31,044 nt of DNA, from positions 1 to 31,044 of the forward strand of contig JALJEE010001723.1 in assembly GCA_023231475.1 (NCBI GenBank), read 5' to 3'. Below the pieces are notes generated by a model. The model worked only from the letters and a program-made list of their open reading frames with translations. It did not search any database and was not told the DNA's origin. The position numbers and the translations under genes were made by a program. Shown piece by piece: positions 12,348-23,659 of this stretch; the first letter of the stretch is position 1; each line of letters opens with the position of its first letter. This stretch comes from Seison nebaliae. Lineage: Eukaryota; Rotifera; Pararotatoria; Seisonacea; Seisonidae.

Positions 12348-13467
12348 TTATAGAAAGTAGTCAGGCGTTCTTCTCGTGACATGAGGTTCATGTTTTCTTG
12401 GCGCTGGATCAAATTGAATGAATTCTTTATCTTTCAAATCTTCAGTGGGAAGGACCATAATGGCGGCCATATTCGTACATCGATAACAGTAATTCGGCGC
12501 TGAGAATACAGTTACCACTTGCTCGCCATGAGTCCAACTGTAACCATCCATCACAAGTTGATGAGCTCTAGAAATCATTTCGAGATCGTTCTTCAGATTG
12601 AATTGTTTCGATACGTCGTTCCCAAAAGTGTAACCGGCACCTCGTGGTGAAATTCCCCAACCATTTCGGTCATCTGGATCTGACCATAATAGATCACACA
12701 TTGGACCCTGAATAAGATTAATGATAGAAGGTATATTTAGAAAGAAAAAAAGAGGAAATATTTATTAACTTCATGTGGAACTTCTTGAATTCGTTGAAGA
12801 TTTCTGATAGTGTCTAATGTATCGAATGATGGTGATAATCCTCCATGAAGACAAAAGATCTTCTCATCAACTAACGCTGTCAATGGTAAGAAATCGAATA
12901 AGTCAGTAAAATATTTCCAGACATTCGAATTACTATATTTTCTTAGACATTCATCATAGAATCCATAAACTTGAGTAATTTGACGAGATTCATGATTTCC
13001 ACGTAAAATCGTTATTCGAGTAGGATATCTCACCTAAAATCACATTGAAATAAAGATAATAATTAAAGGAAATAAACTTTTAATGCAACTAATAATGTTA
13101 CAGTTTCGATACTATAATATCCTCGATCAACATAATCACCCATGAATAAATAATTGGTTTGTGGTGAATCACCTCCAATGCGGAATAGTTCCATCAAATC
13201 ATAAAATTGTCCATGAACATCTCCACAAATGGTGACTGGTGTATGTACATGTTGAACGGTATTCTCCAACATTAGAATTTCTTTCGCTTTCCCACATAAC
13301 AATTTCACTTCACATTCCAGTAACGGTTGACAAGTTTTCAATTTTTCGATCCATCCATCCAAATCTTTCGAAGGGATTTCGATTGGAGGCTGTTCAGCTA
13401 TTCTCGCATCTCCATCAGCACTGATTCCTTCCTCACTAAAATTCTCATTCAATGATTCGGCATTCAT
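12348..13467 (-). CDS. mts: Serine/threonine protein phosphatase 2A catalytic subunit
   Basis: This is the catalytic subunit of PP2A, which dephosphorylates Ser/Thr as a complex with A and B subunits. Three exons (13467-13078, 13033-12770, 12707-12348) join in phase into 337 aa. Introns are 44 and 62 bp. The metal-binding motifs GDVHGQ, GDYVDRG and RGNHESR are intact. The family blocks [26 protein letters not shown] and SAPNYCYRC are also present. The C-terminus is TRRTPDYFL, the PP2A signature ending in the Leu that is carboxymethylated. An acidic N-terminal extension of about 28 residues precedes the usual start (compare DLDGWIEKL with human ELDQWIEQL), and the core is unusually divergent for PP2A. 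PP4 and PP6 are less likely because of the PP2A-specific blocks and tail. Confidence 0.96.
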
Positions 13468-15192
13468 TTTTCTTACGAAATTGAACCAATTGATTTAGAA
13501 TGGGAAATTCTAAGAAATATGTTTGAAAAGATAATGAATTATTCGATATCAGAAAAGAGAAAACATTATTTCAAAATTGAATTAAACTAAATTCTCTGTT
13601 TTTTTTTCTTTTGCTAAATAAAAAACTGAAAGATGAATAAATCAAGTTTGACCACTCTTTTTCTTAAGGGAAAGTAATCGATCAACAACAGAAAATCTCC
13701 TCCTTCGTCGATTTCTCTTGTTGGACATATAATTCTCTCAAACATTCTTTCTATTCTTCTTCAGAAGAATATCCCAATTCTCCCAATTCATTGCTTAATG
13801 AACTTCCTTTTTGTCCGATTCGAACGTTGAGCGTTACGCTTTCTACATTTCCTATTTGAAATTTCAATTCGAATTCCACCATCTGATACTCACCACAAAG
13901 AATACTTCGTTTGCACTTATCTTTTCTCTTTCTTCTATCACTAATGGCGATAATGTAAAATCGAATTAATTTAATTTAATTTCCGCTTTTAATTTGAATT
14001 TCTTGAAAAACTATTATCACAACATATTTGATTCAGTATTAACTTTTAGTTAAAACCATTAACATCTCCACCATAATTTATGTCTTAATTTTTTTATTAT
14101 TTAATGTTCTTAAAATATCAATTAAATATTTTTTATATTCAATATAATCTCCACAATAATTTAGTTGAATAAAAGAGGAATATTTAATTTAATTTAATTT
14201 TAGTGTGAATGGTCTGAGATTATGGAAATTTATTGATTTTATAGTAATAAATTATAATATCAACAAAAGAGGCGTACATTCACAATAGAGGATTTGAAAA
14301 GATTATTTGTCAAATATTATGGAATATGCAATGGTGAAAATGGTTTGTTTTACAAGAAGATTTTATTGAACTTCATAAAAGTGAATGAAAAAGTGAAATA
14401 TAAAAATTTGTACTTTCATGACATTTGAATGATCATTGATTAAATGGACAATAATTATATTTTATTACTAAGGAAATATCAATAGTAGTAGAAATCATTT
14501 GGAATATCTTGTTTATCTTTTTCACAGTCGACATTGACGAGGTAACGAGTCCTCAGTTAATTCGAGTTCGATTCGAACGAATAAAATGCAAAATATCCCT
14601 TTTGACATTACGGAATTTTGAAGGCAGAATATTAAGACAGAAATTTCAGAATAGTAGAAATTGTTTTTCATTCATAATCCCTTTCGACTTCAAAATATTT
14701 GTGATTCTTTCTTTCTTTTATCGAGAGAAATCGATCAATTAATCTTGTTGACTTATTAAACAAAAAGAAAAGAAAGCGAAATTGAATGGTGAAAAAAACA
14801 TCTCGCTCGCCTCTAGAATTTTCACATTCTAATCCTAACTTTTCCGTTTACGTTACCTTAATTACAACATTACGTACGTCGTTAACTGGTTAAGTTAGAC
14901 GGATATATATACATCTTTTATACATTCAATCAAATCTTAATCGTCTAAGCGTACGTGTCGCCGAACTTTATGATTGGGAGATCGACTAAAGTGTAATCGT
15001 TTAGATTATTTCGTAAATTAGCTGCCAGCTGTAGCAATTAATCTGCTTAGCAACTGTGAAATAACTTCTCACAGATTCATTTAGTTGTGAAGTAATTTGT
15101 GTTTGAAACAAAGAAGTATAGCGTGGACTAACGGGCATGGCTAACAGCCTTATCGCAATACTAATATCGACAATCATTCCAATCGAAGTGGA
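13468..15192. other. 1.7 kb non-coding interval
   Basis: This lies between divergent genes, PP2A (minus) and the orphan gene at 15193 (plus), so it should hold both promoters. A small upstream ORF (ATG at 15137, ending at a TGA just before 15197) overlaps the start of the next gene. A frame at 14509-14742 has no coding character that I trust. The stretch 14870-14900 has short palindromes (acgtacgt), but no RNA fold that I can name. Confidence 0.45.
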
Positions 15193-16091
15193 ATGAAATG
15201 CGAAGAATTTATACCTGAAAACGACAAGAATACTTCGCCGTCTAGTAAGAAGAATCAACGAATCTATGGGAAAAAGAAGAGATGTTTTTTGTTAAAGGAG
15301 GCGATCGATTATGAAACTGGAAAAAGGAGAAAAGTTTTTAGTCAATTTCATATTCTTCCACAATCTCAAATTATTCAGATTAATCCATTATTCTCGACAG
15401 TGAAACCTGCTTCAACTCCAGTTGCTGAAGCAAATATATTCTCCCAATGGAAGAATGATGTTCTTCTTTTAGAGAAACGACTGAACAGTAAAAATGGTCC
15501 GAAAGCAGAGTATAAGTTTTAGATATTTCTCTCAACTTCTTCAAACTCAATTCTAATTTGATAGTCGTAATATTCAAATGTTAGAAAACGAACGACAAAA
15601 TTTGAAAGTTCAACTCAACACATATCAAATGGAACAATCGATATATTCGTCATTAAGTTCCTTCCAAAATTCCAATCAATATCGTTCTCGTCGTCAATTT
15701 CTTATCGAGAAAATGAAAGATACAATAAAGAAAGATAAATTACCAGATGTGAAACAATTCCGATTGAGTTTCTAAACATTCATTTCTTGAAATTATATAA
15801 TATTCTGCAGATTTACAGAAACATATGACGAATAATAGTGTAGATCAAACTACGAGTAGTTCACATTCTCCCAAACGATATAGAAATATATTGTCCAACA
15901 AAAATATACGTACTGGTCGTATTCTTCGGAATGAGGGAATGAACAACGACGGTGTGATTACAGAGAAAGAAGTTCGTTTGTGGAGAAAGGTCAATAGTAA
16001 TGAAGCGACACAACTAACAATAAAAAATAAATCAGATACAGAAGTTAAACTTCCACGAGTCAGAAATCGTCCTCAACTTTCCATTTTCTAA
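15193..16091 (+). CDS. Orphan basic protein with a coiled-coil segment
   Basis: Three exons (15193-15509, 15565-15767, 15811-16091) join in phase into 266 aa. Introns are 55 and 43 bp, with GT-AG ends and phases 2 and 1. The protein is Lys/Arg-rich throughout. A helical stretch that is probably coiled-coil begins near NIQMLENERQNLKVQLNTYQ and runs about 55 residues. The C-terminus is basic (LPRVRNRPQLSIF). There is no signal peptide or membrane segment. I do not recognise a family. The start was chosen as the first in-frame ATG, and a further 5' exon is possible. It lies head to tail with the next orphan gene, with 650 bp between them. Confidence 0.72.
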
Positions 16092-16741
16092 CAAGTTCTC
16101 CCAATACAGTTTTATAAAACAAATTTTCCATATTTTTGATATTTTATTTCAAAACCAAAATTTTTAAACAAACTTCAAAATGGTTCAGACATTCGGTATA
16201 GTTTAAGAAAATACTTAATTTCATCAATGTAAATAATCGACGGGTAAGATGTAAAATTGTAAATTGATGACACATGACAGTGACGAATCAAAAAAAAAAG
16301 AACTAGTGTAAAAGATGCACCATTATTATTCATTGAAGGTTTCGAATTGTTGTTCGATAGTTTAAGATAATTTATTTATATGACAAACTGAATACGACGA
16401 CAAGAAATTTTCCAAAACATGTCTAACATATAAGGAAGAATAACTAACAATTACAAATAAGGGAACTATTTAGATTTATAATTATAAGAAAATACAACAA
16501 AGCAAATAACAGTAAAATGTACAAGATATTCCGTGAGAAAATTGAATGGGAATTTTTTGTCTGTATGTGGTGAGGATGATTGAGGATTAACGTTAACGAA
16601 AAAAATCAGTATAAGATCTTTCATCTCATAATTATATTCTGGGCTTAGCTGATTAAAGATACACATAAAATGAGGAATAATTAAATTGTATCCACTTTAA
16701 ATTTGTGGCGTAATTAGAGAAGAATAAAATTGTTCTTTATT
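16092..16741. other. Non-coding interval between two orphan genes
   Basis: Nothing coding is visible. It would contain the 3' UTR of the upstream gene and the promoter of the downstream one. Both genes are on the plus strand. Confidence 0.45.
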
Positions 16742-17638
16742 ATGCAGTCATCTCAATCTACGTCGAACGATAAGGTTTTTTTTCATCAAAGTCTCCGTTT
16801 ATCATTTAGGTTCTTCTAGCGTCCAATCGATCGAACATTTGATGGAATAGGAGTTTCAATAGAATCATTAGAAACGACTGTGATGCCCAATATTCTCAAA
16901 TTTAACGAATCGAGCACTACGGCGAAATATTCGACGATGTATATGGAATCGCAGCAACAACAACAGAGAACGTATTCAGAACAACCGAAAATGACAGAGA
17001 ATGTTCTAAAATCGTTATTGAACGATGACTGGCTGAAAGACCACTTGGAGGATGAAATTTTCACTTCTCAGACATCTCAGATCGATGATGATGTCTTGTC
17101 GAAAGATGATGAGAGTTTAGATGGAAATCGAACACCTAGTTGGTTCAAATCGTTGGCAGATAAACCATACATGTTGAATAAATCGAAAAGACACAAAGAC
17201 TTTGAAGTGAGAATTGTAACTCATTTGAAGAAGTTGTTCCTTCTGATGAAAGAGAGACATAATGAAATGGCCAGAAATGATGAAACTTTTCTGGTGAATC
17301 TGGAAAGATTGAGAGAAGTGGAAGAGAAACACGAACGAATTCGAATGGAACAATATGTTGATCATGAAAATCGACAAATTGATTTGAAAAAGAAATATTT
17401 GGAATCTTTAGTCACATTAAATTCGAATTTGGAAGATATACAAAACGAAGACATTCAACGGAAACTTCAGGGAAATCATAGTCCAATTCGTAAATTTTCC
17501 GTCAAAAAAGAATTCATCAACTTCGATGACCGTCGAAATAAATCGAAAAGAACTTCATCATCATCATCTTCTCAATATTGTCATGTTACGTCATCTGATC
17601 ATCCTAAAATTAAAATTAATCGAATAAATCTTGATTGA
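16742..17638 (+). CDS. Orphan charged helical protein
   Basis: I read two exons. A short first exon, 16742-16774 (MQSSQSTSNDK), is followed by a 45 bp intron (gtttt...tctag) and a second exon, 16820-17638, giving 283 aa. The upstream exon is favoured because the main frame stays open back to 16820 with sensible coding (RPIDRTFDGIG) but has no ATG until 16883. A start at 16883 would be the alternative. Visible features are a QQQQQ run and an acidic region (DDDVLSKDDESLD). A long amphipathic, charged helix, probably coiled-coil, runs at about residues 150-230 (REVEEKHERIRMEQY). The tail is Ser-rich and basic. I recognise no family and see no membrane or signal sequence. Confidence 0.68.
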
Positions 17639-18691
17639 GTTTTTAGAGGGAAATATTTTTCTTTTAATCAATTTGTGAAAGAATGTGAATATTTTTAGAT
17701 ATTCATTTGTATATCATAATTCAGTTTTTATCAGAACTCTTTTTTTTCATTTCTTCTTATTTCCATATAAATAATCTTTCCATTTCATCATAAACAACAG
17801 GATAATCTATTTTTATCAATCCAAATCAAAAACAAGTTCAATTTCTAGTTTAATAATAAGTAATGTTTATATTATTGGTTGTTTTTCAATATAAAATTTC
17901 TTTATGATGAAAACATAAATTAAATGAATAATTAACAGAATTCATCTTCATTCAAAATGATATTTCAAAATATGCAAAAAATAAATATTCAAATATTCCG
18001 AATGGAGAGTATGATTGGAGTAGCTGTTATGTCTTGTCGTTTGTTATCGATTTGTGATGAATATTATATTGATGATTGACAATTCTATGAAAGTTTGACT
18101 TAACCAGTAACTATAAATTGGAATTATAGATATACAATTAATAATTCCATAGAAACAACAGATGATTTCCATTGAACTATCAATAAATATATTGGAATAT
18201 GAAGAAATTAGAAATTTCACATTAGTTCCATTTTGAATATTTCAATTTCTGCTATTATGTTTTGAATTGTGAGTAGTAGTGGAATTTTTAAATTGTTTAA
18301 AATTGAAATTTGATGAGAAGAAATATAAGTAACGTTAAGAGAATTTGTATATGAAAACACATGAATTATATGTAGTTCCTTTTTGAGAATAATTTAAAAA
18401 ATAAAAGTTTCTCCTTCAAATCACTCCCATCATTTTATCATCTTATATGAAAATAATTAATCATATTAATTAATAAGTGAAGAAGAAGAAGAAATATTAA
18501 TAAGTGTTTCCTTCGTATATGCACGAGAGATGATGTAACACGTTAATGCTCTACTTCAATCGCATAAAGTAAGTGAATGTTACACTGTGGAGGTGTAATT
18601 GAACAATGTTTGTCGAGACGGAATGTTGTGGATAGATGTGTTGTTGGGATGGTTATTGAAATTAATTAAATAAACACATGAGATGATATGT

Positions 18692-18727
18692 GGAGAGAGA
18701 GAGAGAAAGAGAAGAAAAAGAAGAAGT
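18692..18727. repeat. ga/gaa-rich simple repeat
   Basis: A run of gagagaga passes into gaagaaaaagaagaag. It produces a spurious Arg-Glu repeat frame, which I do not count as a gene. Confidence 0.8.
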
Positions 18728-20735
18728 TGATGTTGGAGAAGTGTATTTGTTCGTAATGATCGTGTTGTTGAAGGAGAATGTTTTCAACATACAGAAGAGA
18801 AAACGAATAAATCATAAAATTTCCTTCGTTCTTCTCAATAGCTTCATTTTTCTACTTTATTCTTGTTCGTTTTTTTTTCATTCGCAATCATTCTATTGAA
18901 TTGGTTGATGGAATAGAATTTCCTTTTTTCCTTTGATAAATATTCCTTTCTTTCTCATCATCTTTTCCCATGTTTTCTTTCCCTTCTACTTTTGAAATGG
19001 CTTTTCTGTTTATATTCCATTTCTTTCATTCCCAAATATTATTCAGCATAAAACACAAATATTTCGCTACTTCATTCCTTGCTGCTTATTTTCCTATTTT
19101 TTTATTCGAATTATAGATTTTTCTTATTCTTTTCTCAACAATTTCCTTTAGATGAAATGTTGGATTTTTTATAGCTGTTTGGTAAATGCTCTTCAAAAAG
19201 AAAAAGAATGTACTTAATAATAATGTTAGTTAAGAACGTATAACGATAAGAAGATGGGGTGTGTGTCTATCTATATATGTGAAATGTTTACAAGAGAGGT
19301 CCATCTTGAAGTGGATTTATTGAGAATAGAAAAAAAATAATTCGTTCATGGATGAATGATGGATGAAGATGGATAGAGTGTCGTCGTTTGACATCATTTA
19401 CCTGTTGATAACAACCATTTATATCATATTCTCTCACATACAGACGGATAAGTCATTTAGTTCGAATGTTTAATTGTCGATCATGTCGACCTCTGTTCAC
19501 GATCATGTGAAATGGGAAGTTAATTCTCCCAAACGAACATAAAAATATATTCGGAAGGCGATAGAAATTTCAACATTCTTCTTTCTCGTCCACATCCCAA
19601 TTGGTAAGACGATTCTACCGAAAATTGAAGAATTGATGAACCGAAAATTTTGAGTTTGCCAAATCCTCTTTCCTTTTTGGTTCTCATTCATCGTTTATAT
19701 TTTTAACATTTTCCATTAATCCTTCTATGATTATGGTTGACCTTTTTTTTATCGGAACTGATCGATTTTAATGATAGTTTATGTTTCTTTTTCCGTTATT
19801 AACGAATAACTGAAGTTATATAATTATTATTCTGTAATGGAAAGAATAAGGATGTGTTCAAGTAGATTGACGAATAAACGAAATATTTTTTTTTTGATAA
19901 TTTATTCTCCTTCTTAATTGAATTGTATTGGTAATCTGACGGAAAAGATGGAGAAGAAAGGGTAGAAAGATAATAATGAGAGATTGACTCAACGTTAGAG
20001 AGAGAAATGGTGTTGGTTGGGAGAGAATAACAATTCCTTTTTCTAATTCTACAACTATGTATATGTCTTCTAATGATATTGGGACATTTGGTATGGCTAA
20101 AATATTTAAATTGGACATTTCATTATTTCATCTCTTCCATTATTTATTTCTTCCATTCAAGTAATGATTTTATGTTTTGTGATTTTTTTATAATATATTA
20201 TATTATCTATGTGATTATACTGATGATGTGTTATGTGATAAATATAATTTAAAATTAGATAATAACGTTAGACAAGAAGAATAAATGTCAATTTGGAAAG
20301 GATTCCGTTGAGTCAGAAGAAGATGGAAGAGAATCGATTCGTTTATGCTCGTTTAATAATAACATTTCTACCATTTTCCATTAGCGATTGATTGATATTG
20401 TAGATAGGAAGATTGTAGACATTTATTATTAGAGATACTGAATACTTCAAATAAGATAGAATGGATGTATGGGAGAACACATCCATATACACAATATTAT
20501 ACACAAACATCCATTCAATTTCAAAAGTGTAATGATTAATAATTAATCTTTATCGAATTAAAAATTCATAAATTACTTACTCATATTATTTTCCTTCTCC
20601 TAATTTATTTGCATTGTCCTTTATTTATAATGTCATATCAGTTCATCATCTCCTCCAGACATTCATCTTTATTCGCAAAGAGAGATGAAGGGAAGAGAAT
20701 GGAAATGAGAAGGAGAAAATACTGAACCTCTCTAT

Positions 20736-20765
20736 ACATATATACATATATATGTGTGTGTGTGT
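20736..20765. repeat. (ta)n-(tg)n microsatellite
   Basis: Alternating tatacatatata is followed by about five tg units, in non-coding DNA upstream of UBE2H. Confidence 0.75.
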
Positions 20766-21158
20766 TGCATATTGTTGTATCATGTTAACTCATGTACAAC
20801 ACTCGATCACAATAACGAGTGCAAAGAGTTGGAAGGAAAGTTGTCGGATGGAAATGAAATTCTTCTCATTTAATTCACCTCCCTCAACATCATTTCTTTT
20901 TTCTCTTGTGTCATCAGCGTTATGAATATTTTTCTACGTATTAAACCAATATTCCTTATTATTCTTCATTTATCGATATTCGATGAGACATCAGTCGAAA
21001 CTTTTTCAATATTTCTTTCTCACCTAATTGTTCTATAAAACATCGTTTTAGAGTCATCCATAAAAATAACTTAATAAATTATGTTTGTCCTTTTCAACTT
21101 GTCTTCATCAACAGATATTTTTTTTATAAAAATAGATCGATAATTCGAAAGGAGAAAA

Positions 21159-22074
21159 ATGTTAGGAAAAGGAAGTAATGAAAGACGAATGAAAGAAGAT
21201 GTACTCAATTTGGTGAAGAGAGGTCATTCCATCGATATGATCAATGATTGTTTCAAAGAATTCTATGTTCAATTGAAAGGACCACCAAACACTTTATATT
21301 ATGGAGGTGTATGGAGAGTCTACGTCAAATTACCTGATGTGTATCCTTTCAAATCGCCCAGTATTGGATTCGATACAAAAATTTTCCATCCGAACATTGA
21401 CGAATGTAGTGGTTCAGTATGTCTAGATGTCATCAATCAAGAGTGGACACCAATTTATGGTTTGTTCAATATATTCGAAACATTTCTTCCCCAACTCCTC
21501 ACTTATCCTAATGCAAAAGATCCGTTGAATACAGAAGCTGGAAATCTTTATCTCTTCGAACATTCTCGATATGAGAAGAGAGTGAAAGAATATGTAAAGC
21601 GATATGCGACTGTCACTAAAAAGAAGGAAGAAGAAACAACTTCCGGCAAGAAGAGAAAGAGAAGTGACGTAAAGAATTCCGATTCCTCTGATTCAAAAGT
21701 GAAAAAAATGCAGAAATTCGATTCTTTATCATCCACTTCATCATCGTCAACTACAACAACTATTATTGACAATTCGACGGTAGTAACATCAACGGTGAAG
21801 AAAACGAGAAAGAAATATTCGAATCAATTGACAAATGAAGTTAAATTTCATTTCTACTTTTTCCATTTCAATTCTTCCTTTTTAGTTACGGAAAACTTCG
21901 GAGAAAAATACTGGAAAAAATCATAGAAAAAATAAGAATCATCAAGAGGATGATGATGGAAAAAGTGATCATTCATATGACTCATCTTCCGAATGTTCAT
22001 CTTTATCCGATTTTGGTGCCATAGACCATAACAATTCGATGTTACAATGTTTGCAACAGAATATTCTCGATTGA
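21159..22074 (+). CDS. UBE2H: UBE2H-type ubiquitin-conjugating enzyme E2
   Basis: This E2 carries ubiquitin as a thioester on its active-site Cys. In animals UBE2H works with the CTLH/GID E3 complex. Two exons (21159-21839 and 21886-22074) join in phase across a 46 bp intron into 289 aa; human UBE2H is 183. The UBC core occupies residues 1-150 and has the UBE2H-specific blocks YPFKSPSIGF, IFHPNIDE and CLDVINQEWTP. The catalytic Cys is in GSVCLDV and the HPN motif is present. The C-terminal tail is about 140 residues. It starts Lys/Arg-rich, continues through Ser/Thr runs, and ends with an acidic, Ser-rich segment (SSSECSSLSDFGA) resembling the acidic end of human UBE2H. The inserted basic Ser/Thr stretch is the unusual part. 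Confidence 0.94.
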
Positions 22075-22520
22075 ACGTCATTTGAAGAGAGAAAGAAAGA
22101 AAGAGAGAGAGAAAGAGAGAGAAGAATAAGCGAAATAATTATTATGACAAAGAAAAATACGAGAAATTTATTATAACAATTTAATTGTGTTCGTCCAACT
22201 TTTCTATAAACATGTTTCTAATGAGAATAATCTGTTCTTGTAAATCTGTAAACTCCAATCAGCTCTTCCCTTTCATTTTCTTATTTGGCTTATCATCTTT
22301 CACCAAAACCATATTTATTTTAACAACAAACCATTTTTAACATTCACCTGATTCTTTTACTTGTTTTTATGCATCGTTTTCCAATACATGTACTCTCCCG
22401 ACAAAACAATTGACTTTCTCATCAATTTCTTTATTTCCATTTTCTTCATCAAATAAAATATTTAAATTCAAATTACGATAATTTATTCATTAAAATTTAA
22501 TTTTCTTTAATTCGTTTAAT
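22075..22520. other. Non-coding interval between convergent genes
   Basis: UBE2H (plus) and QDPR (minus) converge here. A purine run of ga and gaaa units lies at 22085-22125, just after the UBE2H stop. No gene is seen. Confidence 0.5.
22085..22125. repeat. ga-rich simple repeat in the UBE2H 3' flank
   Basis: About 40 bp of gaga and gaaa units start roughly 10 bp after the UBE2H stop codon, probably within its 3' UTR. Confidence 0.8.
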
Positions 22521-23261
22521 TTATTCGAATAAAATTTGCGTAATATTATTTTCCGTCTTCAATTTTAAGACACTTCCATTAACTAGTGGCATTTCTTTCT
22601 CCTCTTTCACCCATTTCTCCAACATTTCACTCACGAATGAAAGTGGAGTCCAACTCGATGTATCTCCATTTGGCATCGCATTTCGATTAGGGATCGTATC
22701 TAAAATGATTGGAGCGAGAGCATAAACTCGACATTTATCTGGTAAACCAGATGAGTTGTGAGCTAAACTCTTCGTCATATGAATAACAGCTGCTTTCGAA
22801 CAACCATATCCAATCATTGTTGGAGTTCCATTTTTCAGATCAATAGCTGCCGCTGGTAATAGAAGGAAAGTTCGTTTGTCTTCCAACAAATATTTAGTTG
22901 CAAGATGTGCAGCAATGATTGAACTCCAAATACTTTGTTCGATGGAACATTGTCCGGATTGGACAAATGTTTCTGATTTGGCATTTCCACCTGCCCATCC
23001 ACCAGCCACATTGATTATTGCTTGAAACTTTCCATTTTTCTCAACAAATTCTTCAATATTCGAATTAACACAACTAAATTGTTTTTGGAGATTAGTTCGA
23101 TTTTCTTCTTTAATCACAATCGATTGAACATTCGGTGATTTGCAAACTGATTCAGCAATATCGACACTCACTACCTTTATTTCAGAGAAGACTTTAACGA
23201 AATGTTCAATGATCGTTCGTCCTAAACTACCTCGACCACCATATATCAGAATATTTTTCAT
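22521..23261 (-). CDS. QDPR: Dihydropteridine reductase
   Basis: This short-chain dehydrogenase regenerates tetrahydrobiopterin, the cofactor of aromatic amino acid hydroxylases, from quinonoid dihydrobiopterin using NADH. It is a single exon of 246 aa (human 244). The N-terminal nucleotide-binding motif is GGRGSLG. The family block AGGWAGGNAKS is present. The catalytic Tyr and Lys sit in GYGCSKAAV. The C-terminal half keeps MIGYG, NSSGLP, LDT and SSWTPLSF in the QDPR order. The ORF is complete, with start and stop in the expected places. Identity is secure. Confidence 0.95.
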   Translation of the reverse strand: MKNILIYGGRGSLGRTIIEHFVKVFSEIKVVSVDIAESVCKSPNVQSIVIKEENRTNLQKQFSCVNSNIEEFVEKNGKFQAIINVAGGWAGGNAKSETFVQSGQCSIEQSIWSSIIAAHLATKYLLEDKRTFLLLPAAAIDLKNGTPTMIGYGCSKAAVIHMTKSLAHNSSGLPDKCRVYALAPIILDTIPNRNAMPNGDTSSWTPLSFVSEMLEKWVKEEKEMPLVNGSVLKLKTENNITQILFE

Positions 23262-23659
23262 AATTCTTCTAGAAATTTCTAAAAAGTTTTTTCTTCTAAA
23301 ACAAATCGAGAATTTTATTATTATTTAAGAAAATTTATTGTGCTAAAATAAGAGAAAAGGAGACAAAAGAAGAGAATGAATAAATTATATTTCCATTAGA
23401 TGAATGTTTCGATCGCATAATTTATTTTCAAGAACAAAGAAACGGATGTTCGAATAATAAATTAACGAAATTCATTTTTCTTCTTCAACAATTTTTTCTT
23501 GAATTTTATTATTTAGAAACGAGTCGAATGTAACTAGCAAATTCTTTGGAAAGAAAAGAAGGAAAATTTCACTTTTCACATTTGATCGCATTCTCCAAAG
23601 CTTCTAATCGTTTGAGAACTGACAATTATGAGAAAGGAATTGACATTAAATATCAAAGA
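23262..23659. other. Non-coding interval between two minus-strand genes
   Basis: About 400 bp lie between the orphan helical gene and QDPR, both on the minus strand. No coding frame or RNA gene is seen. It should include the QDPR promoter unless the genes are co-transcribed. Confidence 0.45.

Larger units (their letters stand above)
17639..21158. other. 3.5 kb non-coding interval upstream of UBE2H
   Basis: Several frames of 60-90 codons occur, but none has coding composition or splice-compatible partners. The repeats are a ga-rich run at about 18693-18727 and a short (ta)n/(tg)n run at about 20736-20765. The interval presumably carries the 3' end of the upstream gene and the promoter and 5' UTR of UBE2H, possibly including a 5' UTR intron. 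I see no tRNA or mobile element. Confidence 0.45.

Noticed and set aside
14860-15000. Possible tRNA or small RNA in a slightly GC-richer stretch with palindromes
   Set aside because: I could not build a cloverleaf with A and B box motifs; only short local palindromes are present.
18690-18899. ORF with Arg-Glu repeats
   Set aside because: It comes from a ga microsatellite and has no family similarity or splice partners.
21125-21132. TATAAAAA just before UBE2H as a TATA box
   Set aside because: It lies only 34 bp before the start codon, which would leave almost no 5' UTR, and such matches are common in this AT-rich DNA.
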